From Rhodeus uyekii (lineage: Eukaryota; Chordata; Actinopteri; Cypriniformes; Acheilognathidae), in contig JAWRVZ010000042.1 of the NCBI GenBank assembly GCA_037043235.1, positions 542,501 through 606,500 on the forward strand: a DNA stretch of 64,000 nt, in the 5' to 3' direction. Positions 12,060 to 22,600 of the stretch are shown here, one piece after another; the first letter of the stretch is position 1; every line of letters starts with the position of its first letter. The notes under the pieces were generated by a model, which was not told where the DNA came from, made no database searches, and saw only the letters and a program-made list of their open reading frames with translations. The position numbers and the translations under genes were made by a program.

Positions 12060-13186
12060 CACCCATTTCTATGTAAAATATAAACAGATTTTTTACTTCC
12101 GGAACCGACTATTGCGCTCTATTACTCTGCAAACATTCATCTGTGATGTCATTACATCAGTATTACCGTGTCTGTGTTTTACTGCGGGTCCGTGTATTAT
12201 ATATTTCAGTAAAAGTGACTCATTATTATTCATGTAATGATGTATAAGTGAATTTCATTTTGAGACCACGCCCTTCCCAGGTCAAAGAAAGTTTTCTAAT
12301 GCGAACTCCGGCTCTGAACCACGTAATACGACCATTACTGGAATTTATTTACATTTACATTTATACATTTGACAGACGCTTTTACCCAAATCGACTTGCA
12401 TTGCATTCAAGAAACACATTGACATTCTAATCAGTTCTTGCTTTCCCTGGGAATCGAACCCATGACCTTGACGTTGCAAGCGCCAATGCTCTACTGGTTG
12501 AGCTACAGGAAAGCTGTCTTCTTGGTGCTTATTGGTTTAGTATTTCAGAAGAATGACTTATGCAGGGATAGCTCACATTGCTGTGTTTGTCTGCTAGGAT
12601 TTCGTGCTGACGGCGGCCTTTGCGTTCCTGTGGCTGGTGTGCTCGTCGGCGTGGGCGCGCGGCCTGCAGACGGTGAAGGACGCCACCGGGACGGCCGGCA
12701 TGGACTCGACTCTGGCACTCTGTAGGGACGGAGGGGTCAGATGTGAAGTCACGGAGTTTGCCAGCATGCGCTCGCTCAATATATCTGTGGTGAGACAAAA
12801 TACACCAACCAATCAGCAATGCCACTTAGGGTTTAAAACCACACCCCTTTCTACAGTGTATATATACATTTTAGTTGACAGTTGCAATAGGCTTTTCTTC
12901 TGAGTGAAACGCTTCGCAAACAAGAATAAATGTAAGGAACAAACTTCCTTAATGTTGCATATGCCAGAATATGAATATGAATTCATGGCATTTAATAGTG
13001 CATGCTTTTTGAGTATGAAAACTGTTAATGACTTACTACTGACTTCATTTTCAGGTTTTTGGTTACTTGAATCTCCTCATATGGGTTGGGAACGCCTGGT
13101 TTGTGTATAAGGAGACGCGCTGGCACTCTCAGAAGGTCAACGCTCAACAAGTGGCCGGACGGGGTCCGGCTCCACTACACATCTAA
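9896..13186 (+). CDS. sypl1: synaptophysin-like protein 1 (pantophysin), MARVEL-domain vesicle protein, 239 aa
   Basis: Exons: 9896-9967, 10798-10916, 11159-11363, 12598-12789, 13055-13186 (stop TAA). They total 720 nt with consistent phases. The product resembles human SYPL1 along its length: FRLNLSPVKEPLGFVKVVEW at the N-terminus, AFGTCGGYSG after the first membrane segment, FLWLVCSSAWA in the third and GNAWFVYKET after the fourth. Four hydrophobic segments are visible (roughly residues 19-38, 94-120, 133-153 and 197-215), as expected for synaptophysins. The luminal loops carry N-glycosylation sequons (NETL, NNTT, NRSV, NISV). The family sits in small transport vesicles. The C-tail is short and lacks synaptophysin's tyrosine-rich repeats. 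The start corresponds to the short human isoform. The gene follows nampt head-to-tail as in human 7q22. Confidence 0.93.
12020..12056 (+). repeat. (AC)n microsatellite in sypl1 intron 3
   Basis: Uninterrupted AC dinucleotides of about 37 bp within the intron between exons 3 and 4. Confidence 0.9.
12346..12515 (-). mobile_element. tRNA-derived SINE, copy 3, with intact tRNA-like head
   Basis: Full-length copy in sypl1 intron 3. The head at about 12440-12512 (- strand) can fold as a cloverleaf: acceptor TTTCCTG with CAGGGAAA, D-arm GCTC/GAGC, anticodon stem TGGCG/CGTCA, T-arm GGGTTCGATTCCC. See findings. Confidence 0.85.
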
Positions 13187-13198
13187 TAATAATGTTAC

Positions 13199-13331
13199 AC
13201 ATTTGTGTGAGTGTGTGTGAGAGAGTGTGTGTGTGTGTTTGTGAGAGTGTGTGTTTGTGTGCGTGTGTGTGTGAGTGAGTGAGTGAGAGAGAGAGTGTGT
13301 GTGCGAGTGTGTGTGTGAGTGAGAGAGTGTG

Positions 13332-13367
<36 letters not shown>

Positions 13368-13378
13368 TGTGTCTGTGA

Positions 13379-13433
<55 letters not shown>

Positions 13434-13502
13434 TGTGTTTGTGTGTGTGTGAGTGTATGAGAGAGTGTGTGTGAGTATTTGTATGAGAGAGTTTCTGTGT
13501 GA
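13199..13502 (+). repeat. compound (GT)n/(GA)n microsatellite at the start of the sypl1 3' UTR
   Basis: Begins about a dozen bases after the stop codon and alternates GT and GA blocks for about 300 bp. It is the reverse complement in kind of the CA/CT tract before the sypl1 ATG (see findings). Confidence 0.9.
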
Positions 13503-14174
13503 GTGATATTTCTCTCGAATCTTTTTGTTTTATATCTTTCAACTTTTGATTTCTTATGTATCATTTTTTAAATGTCTTATCCTTTGTTTTACCTTTTATA
13601 TACAATGCAATGTCTTTCACATTTGACTTTTATGACGTTTCGTTAACCTTTGCAAACCTTGCCAACTCCCGTGTTAAGGCCAGGAACGATAATTAGAAAG
13701 ATAATCATAATTATACCAGCAGACAATATCGTTCTGTTTATTCTGAGTTTTGTCGCCAGCCGCTTTAAATGCTTGAGCTCGTTACAGGACAGATTCTGAT
13801 TGGGTGTCAGTGTTTTTGTGATTCATCAATGAAAAAGTTATCATCCTCTGTGTCGTTCTCGTTATAGTTATTGTGTGAACTCTGCTATTCTCTTATCTTT
13901 AGAAACATTTTAGAACTATACATTTATCATTATCCATTCACACCAAGATCGATGACTATAATTCATTTTTGCATTTAATTTTTTTTAGTTGAAAATTGCA
14001 GTTTCATGTTTATTCTCATTTTATATTGGCATTTATGCTTATTCTGCAGTATTGGACATTTCTAATGGTGCTGGAGTTTGGTTTTGGTTCACATATCGGC
14101 TTTTCTTTGTTTTACTTCATTCTCATTCATTGATTGAGAATGGAATCAATGAATGGTCTTCTTTTTTTTGGATG

Positions 14175-14180
14175 AATAAA
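14175..14180 (+). terminator. candidate poly(A) signal of sypl1
   Basis: AATAAA about 1 kb after the sypl1 stop. Motif evidence only. Confidence 0.4.
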
Positions 14181-14439
14181 GTTGACTGTGAAGTTCACTT
14201 GGTAGTGTTTGAATACCGATCCATGCAGGCCTGATATCTGATAGCTTCTGGGGAGAAAGAGTGATTTTTACCCAAATAAATCTGTGTTTCTGTCTGGTAT
14301 AATAGCGCTTTTGTTTGCTTGCTCATCCTGTGACTTCACCATTTGTCAAAAGAAACATACAAATAAAACATGATCTGGAGCTTCAATATAGTTCATAGCC
14401 GTAGGGTCAGAGTCTGAAAATGTTTATATATATATAAAC

Positions 14440-14488
<49 letters not shown>

Positions 14489-14881
14489 TTAGACATCAAT
14501 CTACAAATGCATAAAATCATTTAAATCATTTATACAGTTTAACAGTCGTATATGCAGATTGTTATCTAAGAGATGTGTATGTGTATATGTATACATATTT
14601 TAATAATAGGATGAGATCCTGCAACTGCAAATTTCTTCTGGTAGTCTGTAAATCCTATGTTTCGTCTTTTTATTCCCCCCATAATATTTTATCTGTATTA
14701 TTCTTGTGATATACTTCTTGTTTTCTATTGTTCTTGTTGTTATATACTTGTGTTTTATTTACTTATGTTGCAATTTCAAGTTATTTGGCATTAAACAATA
14801 AGCATTGCCATTTATTGTGTTACACTGCCACCTTTTGACGAGGATAAGGCTTTTGAAACCGCTGAGAAAAATGTTTGCATT

Positions 14882-14929
<48 letters not shown>

Positions 14930-15173
14930 TGTATATATATCTGTGCCTAAACAACTTTTAAAACACATTATTGGCCTCCCATTTCCACCATTAACAACAA
15001 AACTTTTATAACATTAATTTACAGAGCTTTTTGGAAATGTGTTAATTATTTGTAAACAAAACGTGTAAATACAAATGTTTAAATGATTTATTAACTAATC
15101 TTGAAGATATGAACAACAACAGCTAGTAATGTAAGTTATTATTGTAATTATTTACATTCATATTTATTTTTAT

Positions 15174-15217
<44 letters not shown>

Positions 15218-15796
15218 GTATAATAATCAGCAATTAATACTGATTAAAACTAATTTATGGTATGTAAATAATAAAATCTATATTATTTGATAATCAAGTT
15301 AATACAATTAAAAATATAACTAATATGAATAATATTTGTATATTATCAGCAATTAATACCACTATTAAAAATAATATTGACATAATTATATCGTCAACTA
15401 CGTTTACTGATGATTATTAATAGCATGAATTATTGATATTATTTTTATTAATTTCATTAGTATTTATGGTATGTAAATAATAAAATCTATATTATTTGAT
15501 AATCAAGTTAATACAATTAAAAATATAACTAATATGAATAATATTTGTATAATACATTACTGTTATTAATATTATTATCGACATTAATTATTGTTATTGA
15601 TTACATTAATATTGGATTTTATTTGTATTCATTTAAAGAATGTATATAATTAGTATTATTTATGTTATCATTGGATGATCGAATATTAATACAACAAATA
15701 ATAATAATAATTATACGTATGTAGTAATTAAAAATAATGATGTACTATACCTATATCGGTGTACACGTTCAACCTTTCACCTTTCCTTCTCCTGAA

Positions 15797-15878
15797 GCCG
15801 AGCGCAGCCGAACAATGATCGAGCGCTGGCGAAGAAAGCCGAGCGCAGTTGAACGCTGATCGAGCGCTGGCGAAGTTG
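15797..15878 (+). repeat. 41-bp tandem duplication in the atxn7l1 promoter region
   Basis: Two copies (15797-15837 and 15838-15878) of a GC-rich unit starting GCCGAGCGCAG and containing TGATCGAGCGCTGGCGAA, with a few differences between copies. It lies in a CpG-rich block directly upstream of the atxn7l1 start. Confidence 0.85.
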
Positions 15879-15884
15879 ACGTCA
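15877..15884. promoter_or_regulatory. perfect CRE palindrome TGACGTCA
   Basis: Full 8-bp CREB/ATF consensus at the end of the duplicated GC-rich units and just before the candidate atxn7l1 start codons. A CpG-rich promoter location makes function plausible; binding is inferred. Confidence 0.6.
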
Positions 15885-15885
15885 T

Positions 15886-16490
15886 ATGTTTCTCTCGGCC
15901 GCTCGTCTCGCTGTCTGTGAAGGAAGAAGGAAGAGCAATGGCGACGCTGTGCCGCCGCGCGCTCACACCGCACATAGGAGCCACAACAGACACTGTAAGT
16001 CGCGTCTCTGTCCGCAGGCATATGTTGGATTGCAGCGCGACGCTTGAGGATGTCGAGGTTCAGAACGGGAGATCGTGCGCGCGTGTCCTCCGTGCATCTG
16101 CGCCGCTGCATAAACAACACGCATGCATTCAAATGGTTAAATGTCTTGAGTGATTGACAGGTGTCAGCCACCTTTGTACTTTAGACGTGAATGCATGGAT
16201 GTTATTGGCTCATGCGATGGAGTGTGTATAAGTTTAGCCACTGTGTGTGTGTTTGGGGGCGCGCGCGCGCGCGCGTGTATGTATGTGTTGCATTACTGGA
16301 TCAAGACAGCCATCTAGCTACCAGAATCTGTAACTGTGCATGTTATTTAACTGTTAGCTCGCAGTGCCAGTGTAATGCTTGCAGCGATATTTATTGTGTT
16401 TTGAATATTTTCAGATCGTTACTCTCATATATCTGGGAAGAAGCTCCTGAAGGCTGAAGAGGTGATCAAACTCAGTAAAGCAGGTGAGTT

Positions 16491-16549
<59 letters not shown>

Positions 16550-16593
16550 GTGTGAGAGTAAATGAGTGTGTGTGTGAGAGAGAGAGAGGGGAA

Positions 16594-16670
<77 letters not shown>

Positions 16671-19600
16671 TGAAAGTGTGTGTATATGTTTGTAAGGGAA
16701 ATAGAATTGAGTGTGTGTGTGTTAGTGATCTTAATGCACACTGTTAATAAAACGCATTCTGAATGTAAAATTCGGCATGAAACAGAAGTTGCTTTTGTCT
16801 TTTCTTCTCTATTGTGACGTATATTTGAGTGAAACGGCATCGCAAACAAGAACAAATGTAGGGGCGGGGCTTGATTGTCTGCGGGATTTGATTGACTGGT
16901 TGTGGTTTTGATCTCATGTGACTGACAGGTTATTGCCCCGCCCTCATCAGAGAAGAGAAGGAAGTTATTCTGATTCAAGACTAGCAGGAACATTAATAAA
17001 AAAAAAAATAAGAATAGTGCAAAAAGCACTAGTATTACATTCAGTACATACACTGATATTATATTCTGAATGTAATCTGTCATTGAAGCGTCTGACTGTA
17101 ACACGCAGCGAGTGTTAATGCAGCTCAGATGTGTTTTCCTCGTCTTTAACATGCGTGTGGAGGAAGCGTGGAGTGATTCTGCATGGAGGAAAGCTCAGCG
17201 AATATGACAAGCTCCTCTGAACACTTACGTCACATTTCTCCATCGATCATGAGCTTCACTAAACACTAATCAGTCACTAGTCTGTCCTGCTTTAAAACAC
17301 AAGCTGAGCCACATAAAATTGTGGGTTAAGTTGAATTTCAATTCAAAACACTGTACTGAATGTGAAATCATTAGTGTTCAATCAAATCTATTAAGAAGAC
17401 ATTATGCAGTTTTACAAACTCTTCCTGTTGTTGTTTTTGTCTCCACTAGAGCAGGTTTTCCTGCTTGAATATTGATTATTTTCCCCATATTCTCATTGTT
17501 GCGGCTTGTCTCTTCCCAGTCTGTCAGAAACGCTCTGTTTAGTTCCTGTCTCTATGAAGCCCCTCCTTCTGTAAAACACCCTGTGCTCTGATTGATCGGC
17601 TGGATCAGTGTGTTTTGACTGGTCAAGCATCCATCCATCGTTCTATTGTTGTCATCTGTCAATATCCATCTATTATCATCTGTTTATTCATCCATCAGTC
17701 TTTCATCTGTCCATCCATCTTCCATCAATCCTATTGTTGTCATTTGTCTATCCATCCATTGTTCTTCTCTATCCATCCATACAGCATCATCCATCATTCT
17801 TCCATCCATTCATCCATAATTTTAGCCTTCTTTCATCCATCCATAAATGCCTCCCTCGCTTCCAGTGTGTTTTGGAAATGTCCCACCCCTTTCAACACAC
17901 CACTAACTAACTCAAGCCCCGCCCCTTTATTCTGTGTATGAATTATTATAAAGAGGAATATTGTGAGGATTTGTTCCCAGAAGAAACTCCAGACTCAATG
18001 GAGGCGTTTCAGGAGTTCAGGGGTCCCTTTAACTCATGGTTTCCATTTCAAAATGTAATTTTACATGAGCAGCACATGGCATTAAGTCGCTCCGGCCCTC
18101 ATTGGCAATCATTTTAATTTTGCGGCCGCAAAATTATTATTCTGTTAATTAAAGAGAGCGATTGGGTGCATTTCTGGCACTAAGCTTTTAATCATTTTGT
18201 GAGAAACAACAGTGTATGACTGGCAGACGCTTATATGTGTGAAGTGGTTTTAAAAGTTTTCTCTCTCTCTCTCTCTTTTTCGCTCTCTTTTCTCCCCCCT
18301 CTCTGTAGATATGCTCGTGTATGATCACGTCTCAACCTACGAGGATTTCAAACCCGTCGTTTGCCATGTCTGCAGCAAAGTCGTTAAGCCTCAGGACGTC
18401 CTGACTCGTTACGGTGAGTGTGTGTTTGGCCACAGCATGTCTCCTTGTTTTCTTGACACAAGTGTGTGTTTAGAATTGATCTGTTCAGTTCAGAAATTCA
18501 TAATGTGCTTTGATTGATCGTCCCAACATCAGTTTATTATGCAGTTCATTAGTCTCAAACAAACTGTTTGTTCATTTAGCTAGAATGGTTTGAGGAATAA
18601 ATGTGTTAGATCTGATTTTTTGTCTTATAATAATAATTATGGCCAGAAATTCAGATCATACAGTATCAACATTTATCACAGTATTAATTTCCCATTCGTT
18701 TAATGGGAAAATAAATGCTTTCGTCAGTTTTTAGACCTTGAAAATGAATGTAAACAACTTTGTTGAACTCCAGAGAGAGGCTGCCTAATTTTATTCATTT
18801 TATTGTTTTTCATTACATTTTTTCTGGATTCTGTTTTATGATTCAATACAAATTTATCATCAAAAAAGGTGTCTTAAGCTTGAATTGAATCAATCTTTTA
18901 AAATGTAATCACGTGAAAATATAGCAATTAATTTACAACAAAACATTTAAGTTTTTCATATCTTAAAAAAATGTTTTGCATGGCAGAACTGTATTAAAAG
19001 ATATCTTGATTGTAGGATATTTAAAAAATATATAAATTACATTTTAATATGCGTTAGTAATATATTTTAGTTCTATATATAAATGATGTACTATAATATA
19101 TAAGTTCTTCAAGTATATTTTGACTTTTTTTGTGTGGTTTTAGTGAATATTTGACGGTTAATTTAAATTAATTTGATTAAAATAATCATTGGTTGCAGCC
19201 CTATATCTCTCTTATTTTAACTTTACGACAGTGTTTTTTATATTCTTTGGCAAAATATGATTGAAATTTAAACTGCACAATTATCGCTGTTATTTCAGAT
19301 AATGAATCAATAATTGTGACAAGCCTTCCAGAAAATTTTATTGATATTGATAAAATATTACACTGTTTTACTGTATTTATGATCTAATAAATTCAGCTTT
19401 AATCACAGGAATAAATTACACTTTACTATATATTCACATAAAAAACAGCTGTTTTACATTGATATAATATTACACTGTTTTACTGTATGATGTAGTAAGT
19501 CTGATCTCTTCATTCACGTCTGTAGTTGCTGAAGTCTTAACTTTGAATATGAGCAATAATAGTAGTTATATTTGTCTGAGTAGACACTCCTAATTCAACT

Positions 19601-22600
19601 AAACCCTTAATTCTATGGCTCAAGTTAAATATGCAGTTGATCTGCTGAAGTAACCTGTAATAATCTGGTGTGTGTGAGGTTATAATAGAAGTTTTTACTG
19701 CTGTAAAGCAGGAGTCATTTGCCGTTTTCATCATTATACGTGTTGCGTCCCGTTGAACGGCCCGTTTAAACCTCAGTCTCACACCCAAGGCGTTTAATTA
19801 AGCAAACGACATCAGCCAAAGCTTGTGTTAGAGCTGGGCTTTGTGGGAGAGAACGATACAGATTGTTCAGACATAAATCAGTTCAGTCTACAATATGAGA
19901 GACATTGAAGCAACAACAACACCCATTTATTTATATATATTGATATTGATTTGCGGTGTTTTTTTGTCTTCTGGGGGGGGGGGGGGGGTGTAAGCTATAA
20001 TTTCTGTTTCCATGGTAACAGTAACTTGTCGGATTGGTGGATCCCTCTTCAGGATTATGGGTAGTGTAGTTTTTCACACTGTGATTCAATCTTGAAACAA
20101 TCTCGCTCATCTGTCTTGAGGAGTTTTTGAGGAGTTTGAGAAATTAAATGATGGTCAGTTTCCTGTGTCAAGGTCATGGGTTCGATTCCCAGGGAAAGCA
20201 AGAACTGATTAGAATGTCAATGTGTTTCTTGAATGCAATGCAAGTCGCTTTGGATAAAAGACTGTAAATGATTTACAGTGTATTTGTCTTGGTATTTGTG
20301 GCTTTATAAATGAATTTGTGTTGCATTGTTGCACTGTAAACCTTTATATGCGAATGTTAAGGAACAAAGCAGGTCGTTCTCTTTTCAGAAAGCATGAAAT
20401 CACCATTTTCCCAGCTCGTCATGTATACTTTCGCTTTAGCCTCTGTGTTTTCGTCTGTCCTGCTGGAGCTCGGCTCTCGTCTGTCTTTGGTCTTGTGCCC
20501 AGAACACGTGCGCTCGTGGACCGGAGAGGTGTCTCGTAATGCTCGTAACTGCGTGTTTCTGTCCCCCCCCCTTTCTGAGACCGGCAGCTGCGAGGGTTCA
20601 GCGCAGGGGTCAATGACTCGCAGCTATTCACCTCAAATGCCGCGGCCCAGAAAAAGAGGGCGGGACGCCTTCGGCCACACAGGAGATGCGCTATTCTCTC
20701 GTGTTTTTCTCTGCTTTTCTTTCACTTTCTTTTTTCTTGCTTCTTGCATCCCCTCCAGCTCAAGTTGGGTAAGTGCTTCTCCCCGACCAACGTGTGTTTG
20801 TGTGTGTGTTATTCTCAGCTCACATGTTTGCATGGCGTTCAGTTTGTGAGTGTGTTGCAGCTCGAGGCCTTCGCTAGTGGTCAACAGTTCAATGCAGTTG
20901 CAGACCGGATGTAAACAAACACCGCTCAGCTGATTTCCTGTGGCCTGTCAGACGCTGATCACAGACCACACACACACACACTGCCACAATACTTTTGAAA
21001 ATGAATTTCATGCCAAGACAATTTTTTTAAACTCATTTTTTTTTATCCTAGATGCAGTTACAACTGTTTACATTTTTATTCTTGCAATTGGCAGATGCTT
21101 TTATCCAAAGCGACTTCAAGAAAAAAACATTGACATTCTAATCAGTTCTTGATTTCCCTCGGAATCGAACCCATGACCTTGGTGTTGCAAGCACCACCTT
21201 TAATGTTTGAGCGACAGGAAAGCTGTTATTATAAAGCAGGAATGCTGTTATTATTGCTCAGATTTGTTGCAACTTGTTTAAAGAGAGGCGAAGTGTTTCG
21301 ACTGATGATTTTTATCATCTGGCAGATGATAAAACTAATGAAAAAAATCCTATAGACTTTCATTAGACTTTTAACTTTTGCCCAGGACTCACCAAAGTGA
21401 CTTCAAAGAACTAGCGGAGACGAAAGCTGCGTCTCGGCCAAAAAGCTGCGCTTGAACAAACCAAAATGACTAAAGGCGAATGTTATCTTGCATGTGCGTT
21501 CTGGAAATATCTATTTCAGCAGGTATTGATAGTGTTTACATCAGTCAGGATGGGAAACCGAAACTGGGACTGCAGTTACACAAACTGCAAACAAAGCAAC
21601 GCTTGCTTATAATTTTCAACATCAATCACGCTGATCAATTTCTTCAATCCGGTCGTCACATAAAAATATTCATTGCATTATTCATTTACACTCGAGTAAG
21701 ATTGAAAAGCCAGACGCGGCCGACTGGAGCCAACAGTTTTAAATGGTTGTTTTACATTATCATGTTGTTTTGACTCTATGAAACCAAAAAAATGATGATA
21801 GATTGGGAACATCAAGTCAAATTAGTTGTGAAATTAGTTTTTGCATTTGTGACTTGTAACGTTAGTCAGTCTTAGTACATTTTAGGGATGTGCTTTTCGA
21901 CTAATTTGTTAGTCATTTAAACGAAAATTTTGTAACCGACTAGTCTAAAAGTAATGCCGTTAAAAATAAGGTCACTTTTCCACGGCGCGCTTTTCCTTCT
22001 GGAGAATGCAGCTGCAGCTTTATGTAGCGAGAGGCGTGTGTGTCGGTTTCCATGGTGATGCCCGTGACAATGAGTTCAATAAACCAGTAAAAAATAAAAA
22101 AGTATATATCTTTCTTTCAGCTGAACGTGATCACAGTGACGGACAGTTGTAGTAAATGACGTGATGATCATGTCAGCTGATGCGCGACAGGGAATCTGAT
22201 CCATCGGATTTACAACACGTAAATTCAGTCCCTTCTCTCGAAATACATGACAGAAAGTGTCCGGTGAAGTGGGAGAGGTTTATAGTTACCTATGCAATAT
22301 GTATCTGATATGAATAAAACACCATGTCAGTTTATTATTGAATGGATTGATTTTCAAACCATAAATGTGTTTTTTTGCCAGTACTTATGTGTATTTAAAC
22401 GTCTGAAACCTAAAATTAAGGTACGTGATTCAAAACTGAGTAGCTGTGATATATGACAAAAACTGAGCGTGTCTGTCGCGACCGCTGCGCGAGCTAACGC
22501 GCGAAAACGCGTTTGAATTTCAGCAATTGATCACGAGACGCACAGAACGTTCTAGTCCCGCGTGTAAGAGGGTTACATGTAAGATTAAAACGTCATTTGA

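Larger units (their letters stand above)
13187..15796 (+). other. sypl1 3' UTR and intergenic stretch before atxn7l1
   Basis: Starts with the GT/GA tract and continues as AT-rich non-coding DNA. An AATAAA at 14175-14180 is the best candidate end of the sypl1 transcript. Beyond it are (TA)n runs near 14437-14482, 14885-14929 and 15180-15210. A short AT-rich block at about 15240-15330 is repeated nearly exactly at about 15465-15555. No gene was seen. Confidence 0.6.

Noticed and set aside
12440..12515. Genuine tRNA-Ala gene
   Set aside because: The tRNA-like head is joined to a SINE body and tail shared by six other copies, so it is a SINE.
13175..13564. Ser/His/Thr-rich frames over GT/GA tracts (also at 9589-9933, 16472-17152, 53772-54122)
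   Set aside because: Translations of microsatellites.
15728..16171. 147-codon antisense frame over the atxn7l1 promoter
   Set aside because: CpG-rich sequence lacks stops; no resemblance to known proteins.
20394..20849. 151-codon frame in a GC-richer part of atxn7l1 intron 3
   Set aside because: No family match, no usable splice context, low-complexity Ser/Cys stretches. Could be part of an alternative promoter, but unsupported.
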